DNA of 64,000 nt from Ariolimax columbianus. Its lineage: Eukaryota > Mollusca > Gastropoda > Stylommatophora > Arionidae. Under the pieces are notes generated by a model. The model did no database searches, had not been told where the DNA came from, and saw only the letters and a program-made list of their open reading frames with translations. Made by a program: the position numbers and the translations under genes. The DNA is taken from the NCBI GenBank assembly GCA_036924085.1, contig JAVGWX010000011.1:38683470-38747469 (forward strand), written 5' to 3'. This document shows positions 42,706-53,569 of this stretch, in pieces (the stretch's first letter is position 1; the number at the start of each line of letters is the position of its first letter).

Positions 42706-43880
42706 TATCTTACCGACGATTCAGCGATGTAACGATTCGTTTTGCTATTTCTGTTTCCAAAGTTCGTAGCTCATAGCATGGTATTATTAATATGATCAAT
42801 TCGCCTTGTAGTTCCATCTGAAGCATAGAGTCCGCAATACTGTTGCGCTCTATAATATTTTACCTAACATCCAGCGATGTAACGTTACGTTTTTGCTGTT
42901 TCTAGCCGTGGTCGCAATGCTGGTAGCTTATTGCATGATATTATCAATACTATCAATTCGTATTGTTGTTCCATCTGAAGCATATGGTCACCAATACAGT
43001 TGGGGAGCTACAAGGCGTGTTCAAATGACACCGGACCTAACTGCACCAAGTGTACATACCTACGATGCGGATGATGACGTAACTTTTGATGTACACAGCA
43101 CATACCAACCGTCAAGTTTGCACAATTTCATTATCCCCCAACTCATAAGGCGGGTGTTATACGGAATCTGCCCAGAGTTGATCAGCGAGCGGTAATTCGG
43201 TTTCTAAGAGCTGAAGGATGTCGACCAGTTAACATTCATCACAGAATGCTGGCAGTGTATAGTGACAAAAGGGGGTCGAACACAGCAGTGAAGAACTGGA
43301 CAACGACGTTTGAAAAAGGACGTAAGTTAACGAAAGATCTTCAGAGACCAGGTCATGCGCATATTGTTGCGTCAGAAGATGCTATCGCCAAAATTGATGT
43401 AGCAATTCGGGTGGACCGTCGCCGAAGCTAACGTTCACCACACTTTTGTCCCCATACACTACCTGCATTCTCCGATGAATGTCAAATAGTCGACATCCTT
43501 CAGCTGTTAGAAACCGAATCACCTCTCGCTGATCAACTCTGGACGGATTCCGTATCACATCCGCCATGTTTTCAACGGTGAGGAAACTATGAGTCGGAAG
43601 AGAAGGACATTTTGCTAGCTTGACGGTTGTTATGCGCTGTTTGCATCATAAGTGACATCACTATGCGCATCGTACGTTTGTTCACTTTGTGCAGTTATGT
43701 CCGGTTTCATTGACACACGCCTCGTAGAATATTTTACCTAACATCCAGCGATGTAACTTTCCGTTTTTGCAGTTTCTAGCCGTGGTCCCAATGTTGGTAG
43801 CTCTTTGCATGATATTATTAATGTTGTCAATTTATCTTGTCGTTCCATCTGAAGCATAGGGTCACCAATACAGGAAGCTG
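42706..43880. repeat. Tandem repeat V, about 145 bp x 3, split by a mariner
   Basis: Three units (about 42706-42850, 42855-43008 and 43727-43880) share CATCCAGCGATGTAACGTTA, TTTCTAGCCGTGGTC, CATGATATTATCAATA, GTTCCATCTGAAGCATA and GGTCACCAATACAG. The second and third are separated by the palindromic mariner. Confidence 0.85.
43011..43724. mobile_element. Palindromic mariner-derived foldback element, TA duplication
   Basis: Ends CAAGGCGTGTTCAAATGACA (left) and, inverted, CGAGGCGTGTGTCAATGAAA (right), flanked by TA at 43009-43010 and 43725-43726. Left arm (+) encodes the mariner transposase N-terminus: LPRVDQRAVIRFLRAEGCRP, IHHRMLAVYSDK, LQRPGHAH, to RVDRRRS at 43431. Right arm (-) encodes the same start (MADVIRNPSRVDQREVIRFL, TAEGCRLFDIHRRMQVVYGD) to about 43440. 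No catalytic domain is present: two N-terminal halves face each other. Would need a transposase in trans. Confidence 0.9.
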
Positions 43881-43939
43881 GTACCAAAGCATCTACAGTA
43901 CTAGTTTTCGAAATAAAAATTGGTTCTTGCTGTTACGCT

Positions 43940-44600
43940 TAGAATCGATATCATTGCATTCTGGGCAGACCCATACGGGCTCAGCCTCTCTCGGCAAATG
44001 ACAAAGAGTGTAGATACTGATGGTTAATGTAGCAGTTAAGTGTACACACATCTGCTTCGTCCTCTCAGACGCTCCTGTCTGCTGGACACACGTAGGATTT
44101 CACACTCCTGCAATATGTTCTTTACTGGTTTATCGCCTGCAGTGTCTTCGTCCACAAGGCTGTCGTTTATCAACTTCAACATGTCAGCTCTATCCATTGC
44201 TCTCGCTCTAAACCGCATAGGTATGGGGATCAACTCTCACACCCGTCATACTCCAGACAACCCAGCTGTAAATAGATAACATACTTACAGTTAAGGAATA
44301 AATATGCAACGAGAAAGGCCAACTGGCCACCTCACTTTACTCAAGCTTTGGCTTAGTATACTAAAGTCTCTAACACGTCTTTTCCACCAGCTGTTAAATC
44401 TGTATACATTTGGTTTAATCCACCGCTAATGTCCCCACAGCGTGTGTCTTAGGGCTTTTCATTTTCGCAAACCCCATCATGGCCAGGGCAGTAGATCCAC
44501 ACATGTTCTCCAAGGTTTAATGCATCTATGTCTAGTCATAGAACTCACTGTAGTTTTATTTGGTGCTGTGTGTATCTTATCAATCGTCTCACCAGCTTTG
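43940..44600 (-). mobile_element. RNase H-type LINE fragment, copy 1
   Basis: Minus strand has WIYCPGHDGVCENEK (WIYCPGHxGVxGNExAD), then MDRADMLKLINDSL and DKPVKNILQECEILRVSSRQ, as in the copy at 50490-51130 (YCPSHAGVQGNDRADILASQ, KSINDRM). Frameshifted throughout. Confidence 0.6.
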
Positions 44601-44639
44601 TAACTTCGTTGTTGTTAGTTTGTAGGTATATTTCTAATC

Positions 44640-45340
44640 CTCTCATGTCAGGTCAGGTCATCCCGTAACTGGCGGTGTCGTTAGGGCATCAATGAAGACA
44701 CCCCACAACCCCTTCCACCCCTCTTTGTCAGCGGCTGCTGCCTTTGCCTCCTCTAGTCTGAGATTGGTTCATTCTTTTATGTTGTTCTTCCACCGCTTTA
44801 TGGGACGACCTCCACATCATCCATCTTGCACCCTGCCGTGTAGGATCGTATTCTGCAAGACAGTTTGATCACCATATGTGGCGTGTCAAGTAAGTTTCTG
44901 TCTTTTGACAGTTGCCAAGAGGTCTTCAAAAGACTCTATTACTTTTGTAATTCTTTCTCGTTTTTTTCTCATTTGTAACTCGGTGATCATTTGATACGTT
45001 TAGAAGTCTTCGGAAAAATATTATCTCTAAGGCCTGTATCTTCCGCTGCAGGCCAGCTGTAATTGTCCATGTCTCACAAGCATAGAGGAATATTGACAGG
45101 ACCAATGTCCGCTTTAATCTGATCTTCGTGCATATGGTTAACTGTTTGTCTTGCTATATTTTGTTCAGCCGTGCAAGCGCCGCTATTGTCTGTGCTGTTC
45201 TGACCAACACCTCACACTTTGATCCTCCATCACTGACAATCCAACCCAGATATTTAAAATGGTCGACCACTACGAGTTCTTGGCAGCTGTTCTTGAATCA
45301 GTGAAGCGTTTGTAGATATATTTATAGTATTTGCTCCGTA
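44640..45340 (-). mobile_element. RTE-like LINE RT C-terminus, minus copy
   Basis: Minus strand: ELVVVDHFKYLGWIVSDGGS, KCEVLVRTAQTIAALARLNK, IRLKRTLVLSIFLYACETWT, GLQRKIQALE, then RWKNNIKEWTNLRLEEAKAA and a 3' end near TGACCTGACCTGAC. Same family as 59640-60275. Its 5' side at 45291-45338 holds the single-copy equivalent of the 52-bp array at 46109-46450. Confidence 0.8.
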
Positions 45341-45459
45341 TTCTTGTATGAGTATTTACTTTACTCTCCATTTCCAAGAACACGTTATACAGTAAGCATC
45401 CAGTATTCAGCGACATGCTTTGCTTTGCCATTTGCTTCCGAGCATGTCGCACCTATTGC

Positions 45460-46108
45460 ACGTTTCCTGAAGGTTGTGGCAGGTGATCAGGTGTACTCGG
45501 CCCTGTATTGCGCCACAATCACGAGTGTCATCATCTGTGTATCCCCATCGTTTCATATTCCTCTTTAACCGTGATACACCAGTTCGGAGTCTGTTCGGCG
45601 ACTTTCATGTTGTGTATGGTAGATGATGTCCCATATCTCACTTGCACCGTGATACACCAGTTCGGAGTCTGTTCGGCGACTTTCATGTTGTGTATGGTAG
45701 ATGATGTCCCATATCTCACTTGCACCGTGATACACCAGTTCGGAGTCTGTTCGGCGACTTCCATGTTGTGTATGGTAGATGATGTCTGGGGACAGGTTCC
45801 TCCCGAAGTTCCATCTCTGTGGCCTGCATCAAATCGTGCCATCTCTCGATAAAACGACTTTCGGGGTTTGTCTGTATGGGCTGTGTTGATTTTAGGAAGC
45901 TATTCCTGATTTGAGTCCTGTGCTCTGTGCCTGATGTCCAAACATTGGGTGCCTTGGATTGTGCTCCCGTTTTTCTCGTTAGATTTCAGCTGCGACGCTT
46001 CCTCGACTCTCGGGTGATGCTTTGCCACTTATGGGAGACATTTTATCAATGGGGGTTGGTTTTAGCATGACCTACTTTGAATTACAGTTGGCCATGGTTT
46101 TAGGCACC
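45460..46108 (-). mobile_element. LINE family L C-terminus, second copy
   Basis: Minus strand: FDAGHRDGTSGGTCPQ, then TTWKSPNRLRTGVSR (first unit frame), RLKRNMKRWGYTDDDTRDCG and HLITCHNL, matching the host L copy around 19318-23660. It contains an internal triplication (45568-45787). Confidence 0.75.
45568..45787. repeat. 78-bp tandem triplication inside LINE L
   Basis: Units of ACCGTGATACACCAGTTCGG plus AGTCTGTTCGGCGACTTTCA plus the rest; two complete and a third that diverges after GATGATGTC. 78 bp is 26 codons, so the LINE frame is kept through the copies. Confidence 0.95.
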
Positions 46109-46450
46109 CCGATACAGTGAAGAGTTTGTAAGTGTATTTCTAGTGATTGCTACGGGATTCTTGAATCAGTGAAGAGTTTGTAGGTATATTTCTAGTGCTT
46201 GCTACGGGATTCTTGAATCAGTGAAGAGTTTGTAAGTATATTTCTAGTGCTTGCTACGGGATTCTTGAATCAGTGAAGAGTTTGTAAGTATATTTCTAGT
46301 GCTTGCTACGGGATTCTTGAATCAGTGAAGAGTTTGTAAGTATATTTCTAGTGCTTGCTACGGGATTCTTGAATCAGTGAAGAGTTTGTAAGTATATTTC
46401 TAGTGCTTGCTATGGGATTCTTGAGTCAGCGAAGAGTGTGTAGGTATATG
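46109..46450. repeat. 52-bp minisatellite, 6 to 7 units
   Basis: Units of TTCTTGAATCAGTGAAGAGT plus TTGTAAGTATATTTCTAGTG plus CTTGCTACGGGA. One related single copy lies at 45291-45338, at the edge of the RTE-like fragment. Confidence 0.9.
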
Positions 46451-46716
46451 CATAGTGCTCTCTGCGTTATTTTTGAGTCAGCGAAGGCTACAAAGTTGTT
46501 TGGTTTGTAAAGGGATGACAACGTGGTAGATGGCTGGCGAACGGAACTTGTGTTGTTGTTGAACTAAATATTTCAGGGAATCGATACAGTAATATATTGA
46601 TTTTTGTTATTTGTAACTGGTTCTTGTGTTACCAATTAAAATGTATGGTTGGTACTGTGGCATGTTTAGCTTTGAGTAAAGTGTCCTTTAGAAGACGTAA
46701 TCGTTGTTCGGCAATA
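46451..46716. other. No recognised feature
   Basis: Unique-looking AT-rich sequence. Confidence 0.4.
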
Positions 46717-47470
46717 TTCTTCTTCTTCTTCTTCTTCTTCTTTTTATTGTTGTTGTTCTTCTTCCTCTTTTTCTTTCTCTTCTTCTTCTTTTTCTTCTTC
46801 CTCTTCTTCTTCATCATCTTTTTATTTTTCTTCGTTGTTTGATCTCAAACTCCAGCTACGAAGCCATGAAAATGGCTGCTTTGCAAGTAAGAGGACGTAT
46901 TCCGAAGGACGGAATGGGTTATGTTGAAGTTTACAGCTTGACTGCGAAATTTGCACATTTCAGTCCGACACATCCGACTTCTGGATAACATTTTTGGGTA
47001 CTGGGTGTGCCTTCCATCTTCGATCCCTTCTTCTTAACCAGTCTGCTCTGTTTAAGCATATTATCGACGATCACCACGTGAAGGTGGTAAAGGGCCTTGG
47101 TAGCTGTAAGCCGCTGTCCCTAAAGCAAGCGACTCAGCATTTTTTTGTAGTGTTTTTGTGATTTTGTTTGGGGTTCGCCTTATTTCTCTAATTCCCAATG
47201 CGGTATGCGTTGCACTGCGATTTTTATTTTGCGCCAGTCGGCCCAGTGCATCCGACTTCAGCATGCATTTTATGTAAGGGTCTGCTTCCTCCTGCATTTT
47301 CTAAGGGTTTGCCTCCCGGGGGTAACAACCGGTGCTGTGATGGGGATCGAACCCAGCCCCTTCGCGTTGTGAGCCGTGTCACAACCATTAGCCCACACCG
47401 TCCCCTTAGTCAGCTTTTGACCGCTGACTGCTACAGCTCATGCGCCGCTCAGCGTATTGAACCTGTTGAT
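46717..47470 (-). mobile_element. Repeat X, copy 5, split by SINE S1
   Basis: Minus strand from 47470: GCTGAGCGGCGCATGAGCTG, CAGTCAGCGGTCAAAAGCTG, [SINE 47405-47138], GCTTACAGCTACCAAGGCCC, CACGTGGTGATCGTCGATAA, core AGAAGTCGGATGTGTCGGAC, GTCAAGCTGTAAACTTCAAC, GTAGCTGGAGTTTGAGATCA, then a degenerate GAA-rich tail (46717-46830). Confidence 0.85.
47138..47405 (-). mobile_element. SINE S1 inserted in repeat X
   Basis: Minus strand: GGGGACGGTGTGGGCTAATG (box A), GGGTTCGATCCCCATCAC (box B), CCCGGGAGGCAAACCCTTAG, GCTGAAGTCGGATGCACTGG, GAATTAGAGAAATAAGGCGA. ACTCAGC on one side and AGTCAGC on the other may be a decayed target duplication. Confidence 0.9.
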
Positions 47471-47610
47471 CCGGAATGAACTATTAAGACTTCAGTACGC
47501 TAAGCTACAGCTTATGTGAGTTGGGTTAACCATTCGCTTCCTCGCTTCCTTTTTCTTCTCTAACCGTAACTCAGGTACCAATTTACAACGGGTTGGACTG
47601 GCATTGGGAG

Positions 47611-47860
47611 TATTTTTATTTTTTCGTTCGCATTATTTTTGTATTCCCCAAGGCGGTGTGCGTTGCATTGCGGTTTTTATTTGGCGCCTGTCGGCCCACT
47701 GCATCCGACTCTCGGCATCCATTTTTATGAAAGGGGCTGCTTCCTCCTGTATTTTCTAAAGGTTTTCTTCCCTGGGGTAACCACCGGTGTTGTGATGAGG
47801 ATCGAACCCAGCACCTTCGGGTTGTGAGCCGTGTCATTTATCCACTAGTCCACGCCGCCC
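47611..47860 (-). mobile_element. SINE S1, further copy
   Basis: Same structure as the other S1 copies; core reads CCGAGAGTCGGATGCAGTGG. Near-identical flanks GCATTGGGAGT (47601-47611) and GCATCGGGAGT (47866-47876) look like an 11-bp target duplication with one mismatch. Confidence 0.9.
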
Positions 47861-47876
47861 AATAAGCATCGGGAGT

Positions 47877-48164
47877 TAAACTCTATACTGTAAATATCAG
47901 TATCTTGTCTCAGTTCTTCGATATTGTGTAATCGCTTTTCTCCTCTACAGGGCACAACGAAAACGTTACAAATTTCAAATACTTAATTTGAATGGACGGA
48001 ACTGACGATGTGTGAACGCTATAAGCCACCTGCTTGTTCACCTCACGCGTTTTTTAACACTTCTAGTCAAGCTGTGCACAAATGGCTGTTCAACTTTCAA
48101 AGTCGATATTTGGGAATTATGTTCCGTAAATGGGGTAAAGTAAAAGTTGCTCAGAGTTTTAGTT
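47877..48164. other. No recognised feature
   Basis: A 71-codon plus frame (48008-48223) overlaps the start of repeat Y and has no motif. Confidence 0.4.
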
Positions 48165-48480
48165 TAATGCATACAATGTGTACGTTTACTCTTTTTATGC
48201 TTTCTGAAAGAGGCGTAAACTGATGGGTTGTAGTAGTTTTCCTAACATCCTGAGCGTGCTGATGAAAGTCGACCGCGGTCATCCAGACCGTTTTGCTAAG
48301 TTTGGCTTCTTCTGCCTGACGCTCACTACTACGGCGATCGCGTAGATAATTATCTCGTCACCTAGACTGCCTTGACAACAACATGTTTCCTAGAAACGCT
48401 ACAGGGAAGCGATATAGTGGTGTTGGTCAATATATTGGGCCTGACCATGACGCGAGGTCATGGTCAGTAGGTAGTGTTTG
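48165..48480 (+). repeat. Dispersed repeat Y, third copy
   Basis: GATGGGTTGTAGTAGTTTTC, GTGCTGATGAAAGTCGACCG, GACGCTCACTACTACGGCGA, TTGGTCAATATATTGGGCCT match copies at 9690-9950 and 9985-10237. Confidence 0.75.
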
Positions 48481-48499
48481 AACGGACTAGCGCCTCAGT

Positions 48500-49500
48500 T
48501 CTCATGTTCGGAGTCGGAGTTGAAGTGGAGTAATAAAGGGAATGCGATCACATTTACAGAAGAGCACGTCATGGTTGGAGAATCTGTAGCAACATTGAAA
48601 AAGCACGTTGAAAAAATTAACAAAACAGCCACAGAGATTGACATGAAAATACATACATCGAAGACAAAAACTATGGTAACAGCCAAGTAACATAGGCGAA
48701 TGAATATAATAATCAGTGGAGAAATTATTGAACAAGTACTTAAGTTTACACGTTGTGCAAAATATCGCAGAAGATGCCCGCAATAGAACGTAGATTAGAA
48801 CAAGGATTGCATTAGCAAAAAAGCCGTTCAGTTTTTAAAGAAAGGAGAAATTGCTAGCCTCAAAGAATATCAGGATAGTACGGACGAAGGGGATAATCAT
48901 TACCGAGAGCTGAAACATGGACTGTAGCAAAAATATGAAAAAAAGCTTAGAAGCGTTTAACATGTTCATTTCATTTTATGGTAGAATGAAACGAGTGAGT
49001 TGGACAGACAGAAGATCCAATGACAACGTCTTCACACGGGGACGACGTAGGCTAGTGGTTAGGTGACACGGCTCACAACCAGACGGTGCTGGGTTCGATC
49101 CCCATCACAGCACCGGACGTTACCCCGGGGAAGCAAACCCTTAGAAAATGCAGGAGGAAGCAGACCCTTACATAAAAATGCATGCGGAAGTCGGATGCAC
49201 TGGGCCGACAGGCGCAAAATAAAAACCACAGTGTAACGCACACCACCTTGGGGATTAGAGAAATAAGGCGAACGCAAAAAATAATAAATACATTTTTAAA
49301 AAAGGCTTCACTAAATAAAGCGCACAAAAACAAATATTTAAATGATACAAAAACGAAGGTTGAATTAGTTGGAACACAATATGTGACATGAACGTCTGCT
49401 ACAGAAGATAATAGAAGACAAGATATAGGGAAGAAGTGGAAGGGAGCGACCAAGACTCAGCTTGACATCTCTACAGCGTCTAACAACCTACGCGTATTGA
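48500..49500 (+). mobile_element. LINE RT fragment interrupted by SINE S1
   Basis: EEHVMVGESVATLKKHVEKI, NKTATEIDMKIHTSKTKTMV (the segment after YADD; the box itself is mutated), SGEIIEQVLKFT, LEAF-like and ELDRQKIQ/SWTDRRSNDNVFT, then after the SINE LVGHNM (xxGHxMR), ERLLQKIIEDKI and RERPRLSLTSL. Multiple frameshifts. Confidence 0.75.
49038..49296 (+). mobile_element. SINE S1 inserted in LINE RT
   Basis: GGGGACGACGTAGGCTAGTG (box A), GCTGGGTTCGATCCCCATC (box B), full body, core CGGAAGTCGGATGCACTGGG, tail AAGGCGAACGCAAAAAATAA. Flanks ACGTCTTCAC (before) and AAGGCTTCAC (after) may be a decayed target duplication. Confidence 0.92.
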
Positions 49501-49689
49501 TTTTTAACTGACTATGGTTGTTCTACGCGCACAGCGTGTATACAGGATCTCAGAGTTGTACCGTCCATCTCCAATAGGACTTGGCTTTAGCCCCATGTCC
49601 TTTGAGAATAGGACACGCTTGAAGCTTTAAGGATTAAAAGACCAACCGTTTCGCTCTGTCGCTCTCTAATTTCCTGAAAGATAAGCGGC
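49501..49689. other. No recognised feature
   Basis: Short unique-looking sequence. Confidence 0.4.
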
Positions 49690-49782
<93 letters not shown>

Positions 49783-49910
49783 ATGTAATGTATGTATGTG
49801 ATGTGATGTGATGTGATGTGATGTGATGGGATGGGACGTGACGTGATGGGATGGGACGTGACGTAATGTGATGTAATGTAATGTATGTATGTAATGTATG
49901 TATGTATGTA

Positions 49911-49941
<31 letters not shown>

Positions 49942-49945
49942 CATT
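49690..49945. repeat. Compound microsatellite CT / TA / GTAT / GTGAT / GT
   Basis: (CT)n, (TA)n, (GTAT)n, (GTGAT)n and (GT)n follow one another in about 250 bp. Confidence 0.95.
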
Positions 49946-50489
49946 CAAATTTTGCCGATGCCATAAACTGAAGAAGAGCATAGTGACACTAAATCTGCCA
50001 TTCACGGGGAAAGTGGCCATTACAGAGAACTGAGCATAGACATGAATGGCAGTAACGTTATGCATTTGTCAAATAGATGAAGACCTCCACATGGCGCGAG
50101 ATGATCGACTTTTTCTTCTTCATCTTCTTTATTTTCTTATTCACCTTCTTCTTCCTTCTTCTTCATCTTATTGTTATAATAATAATAATAATGATGAATA
50201 TTATTAACCAGCTTTCCTGCGTGATAAGCTTGTCGGTGTTCTAGTTAATTGTGTTGGGGTCCGGTGGCTTTCTTGCTGCCCCGGTCAGAAACCAGAAATA
50301 TATTGGGCTCTTTTTAGATCACTGAATGTAGAGTGGTGTATTTGGTAAGGTGCAATGTCGAGTGTCGAGTTAAAAGGAAATGAAGAGCAGTTCATGACGG
50401 GCTTACCATCTCCACCAACATCCGGGGTCTTGGAAGGAGTCGCTTATCCGCCAATTCCGCCATGGTGTGTTTTATTGCAATAAGGCAAG
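49946..50489. other. No recognised gene
   Basis: Holds TTC-rich (50110-50170) and (AAT)n (50177-50192) stretches. Confidence 0.4.
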
Positions 50490-51130
50490 GGTCACGTTTC
50501 TCGGAGTGCAATGTAGCGTTTGGAGCTCAGTCTCTCTCAGCAAATAGTGCAGGGTCTCGATGCTGATGTTGCTGGTAGCTCGCTGGTTGTACACTCTCCT
50601 GCTCCGTTCTCTCATGCCTCCCACTCTGCTTGAACCTTGTGTGATGTCGAAACTCTGCAGTCTGTGGACTGCTGTTGCATCATTTCGATGTCCTCATCCG
50701 ACATGCGATCGTTGATTGATTTCTAAATGTAATTCCTATCCATAACTAACGTGCCCATGATGGGGGCTTGTGAAGCCAAGATGTCAGCTCTGTCGTTGCC
50801 CTGAACCCCAGCATGACTAGGACAGTAGATCTAGGTCAACCCCTGAAGGTTTGAGGTCTCAACAGCTGCAATTCTTTCGTACCCCAGCCTTCCCTTCTGT
50901 ACCTTCTGAAGCACGACTTGCGTGTTCGTCACGATGACTGCTCTTGTTATAGAAGTTTCAGATAACAATCTCAATGCTGATGTTACTGCTTTGATCTCCA
51001 TTCTCAAACTGTAGGTTATTGACGTGTATGCCCCACTCCACCCAGCAACTACCCGTCCTCTGACTCTAGCCGAGAAGCCCCAGCACTGACCCGTCGGTGT
51101 ATATAACAGCATCACTATCCTGCGTGTTCT
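50490..51130 (-). mobile_element. RNase H-type LINE fragment, copy 2
   Basis: Minus strand: LLYTPTGQCWGFSARVRGRV (YTDGS expected; the Asp is lost), SLRMEIKAVTSALRLL (catalytic E kept), AVIVTNTQVVLQKV (D of VTDSQ changed to N), YCPSHAGVQGNDRADILASQ (last motif intact), then LKSINDRMSDED. The domain is recognisable over the whole RNase H fold but two of its acidic residues are changed, so it is probably inactive. Confidence 0.8.
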
Positions 51131-51489
51131 CGGTTATCATCCGATTCCCCTCGAGCTCTGCTCTCCCGTTGCCCCATTATCTGCATTCCTTACCTAAGGT
51201 AATGACGACTCTCTGGTACTCTATCATTCTATCACCAGTGTTGACCCATTCTTCCCCTTTGGCTATCGTATCAACTCGATTGGATTGTCCGATTGTTGAG
51301 ATCCTACTATACATAGGGCGCTGCGTGTCTGTGGTGACACGCAAATATAGAACACTGGTAATATATAAGTCAAGACGACTGGAGGTAACTCAGAATGCAG
51401 GCACTCTGGTCCCACTTTTCTTGAGACTACGTGTCGCTTGAAACTTGCGGGATTCTTCTTTTTCTTCTATGCGTTTGTTTTCGTTTGCT
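51131..51489. other. No recognised gene
   Basis: A 114-codon plus frame (51097-51441) overlaps the RNase H fragment and has no motif; probably incidental. Confidence 0.4.
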
Positions 51490-51712
51490 CATTTTATGAC
51501 ACCAGATGGGCTGCCTCCATGAAGTGACACGTCAGTCGCAGGTCCTCAATGGTTCCCCACAGTTTGTCCTGTATGTCTCTTTCCTGGGACCAAGTATTCT
51601 CACGGGAGCCTTGGTGCAGTGGACATGTTTGCAGGATGTGTTCTGGCGTCGGAGGTCCTCTCTGACATGTGCAGTCTGTGCTGCTTTTATTGTATGCATG
51701 TGCTGCGGGATT
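51490..51712 (-). mobile_element. Second jockey-like LINE, C-terminus
   Basis: Minus strand: CTCQRGPPTPEHILQTCPLH (CxC...H...C knuckle), QDKLWGTIEDLRLTCHFMEA, then a stop. It corresponds to the host LINE split by copy A (HILQDCPVYAD ... WGIGEDL). It ends in a short GAAGAAAAAG stretch. Confidence 0.8.
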
Positions 51713-51780
51713 CGATCACCCCCCGGTTCCGTTCACCGCTTTGAGAGGTGAGTGCCTTACCTTTCGACCACAGGGACCAG
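51713..51780 (-). mobile_element. tRNA-like SINE head
   Basis: Minus strand: GGTCCCTGTGGTCGAAAGGT (box A-like) and GTGATCGAATCCCGC (box B). It directly abuts the LINE C-terminus. Confidence 0.5.
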
Positions 51781-52327
51781 AAGATATCTCTTCTTCACCA
51801 GCTGACGGGACCCCGAGATAGTCTCCCACCCGTTAGCTCTATAATGTTCAGTTTTGGAATAGGACACGAAACACTCTCAGCGCTGTTTAATTAATCAAGT
51901 CAACCAGAAACATATCTTCACGCATCACTGTAAAAATACACAGGAATAACCCAGGCTAGAGAAACTATTGAGAATTGCCACACCGTCTGAATGCAACATC
52001 GCCGTCAGTCAATATCTCGATCGAGCGACGATAATTAAGATGCACAGATAAAACAGAGAGAGACGGGCGCGCAAGGCATACGAATATCTTCAATAAAGCA
52101 AACGCTTTGTACCAATGACAAGATGAAAACAAAGCGTTTTTAGAAGAAAATCTATAGAGAAATGCGTCATGGCTCGGCGAATGTGTTGGCGCTGTCATTC
52201 TGGTACATACGTTTAGCATGAGAGGAAGAAAGGTCTAAAGATATCTGGTGTGTGTTCGTTGTGGATGGTTCCGGAGGGTTTAGCGGAAGAGGTTAGCTGT
52301 TTTAGCGTTAGGCTGTGTTATTTGTCT
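51781..52327. other. No recognised gene
   Basis: An 84-codon minus frame (51965-52219) has no recognised domain. Confidence 0.4.
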
Positions 52328-53560
52328 TGTTACTTTTGTGGAAGTTATGTTTGTGGAAGTTGTTAGTTGTTCCAACGTTATGTTTGTGGACGCTGTTAGC
52401 TGGTCCAACGTTATGTTTGTGGACGCTGTTAGCTGTTCCAACGTTATGTTTGTGGTCGATGTTAGCTGTTCCAACGTTATGTTTGTGGTCGATGTTAGCT
52501 GTTCCAACGTTATGTTTGTGGACGCTGTTAGCTGTTCCAACGTTATATAGTGACGCTGTTAGCTGTTCCAACGTTATGTTTGTGGACGCTGTTAGCTGTT
52601 CCAACGTTATATAGTGGACGCTGTTAGCTGTTCCAACGTTATGTTTGTGGACGCTGTTAGCTGTTCCAACGTTATGTTTGTGGTCGATGTTAGCTGTTCC
52701 AACGTTATGGCTGTGGTCGATGTTAGCTGTTCCAACGTTATGGCTGTGGTCGATGTTAGCTGTTCCAACGTTATGTTTGTGAACGCTGTTAGCTGTTCCA
52801 ACGTTATGTTTATTTATTCGCTAGGTTTGTGGACGCTGTTAGATGTTCCAACATTATTTTTGTTGCTAGGTTTGTGGACGCTGTTAGATGTTCCAACATT
52901 ATTTTTGTTGCTAGGTTTGTGGACGCTGTTAGATGTTCCAACATTATTTTTGTTGCTAGGTTTGTGGACGCTGTTAGATGTTCCAATGTTACGTTTGTGG
53001 ACGCTATTAGTTGTTCCAACTTTATGTTTGTGCACGCTGTTAGCTGGTCCAACGTTATGTTTGTGCACGCTGTTAGCTGTTCCAACTTTATGTTTGTGCA
53101 CGCTGTTAGCTGGTCCAACGTTATGTTTGTGCACGCTGTTAGCTGTTCCAACTTTATGTTTGTGCACGCTGTTAGCTGTTCCAACTTTATGTTTGTGGAT
53201 GCTGTTAGCTGTTCCAATGTTACGTTTGTGCACGCTGTTAGCTGTTCCAACTTTATGTTTGTGCACGCTGTTAGCTGTTCCAACTTTATGTTTGTGCACG
53301 CTGTTAGCTGTTCCAACGTTATGTTTGTGCACGCTGTTAGCTGTTCTAACTTTATATTTGTGCACGCTGTAAGCTGTTTTAATCTTATTTTTTGTGGAAT
53401 ATGTTAGCTGTTTCAACCCTATGTTTGTGAAAGCTGTTAGCTGTTTCAATGTTATATTTGTGGAGGCTGTTAGCTGTTTCAACCATATGTTTGTGGAAGC
53501 CGTTAGCTGTTTCGGTATTATGTTTCTGGAAGCTGTTAGCTGTTTCAGGATTACATTTCT
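52328..53560. repeat. 33-bp satellite, about 1.2 kb
   Basis: Units of GTTAGCTGTTCCAACGTTAT plus GTTTGTGGACGCT, with blocks of variants: GTGGTCGAT (52440-52760), a 45-bp form with ATTATTTTTGTTGCTAGG (52820-52990), GTGCACGCT (53030-53370), and a decayed right end. 33 bp is 11 codons, so frames stay open on both strands (for example VSCSNVMFVDA); these are not genes. Confidence 0.95.
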
Positions 53561-53569
53561 TATAATGTG

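Noticed and set aside
49666..50065. His/Thr/Ile-rich ORFs
   Set aside because: Frames through compound GTAT, GTGAT and TA microsatellites.
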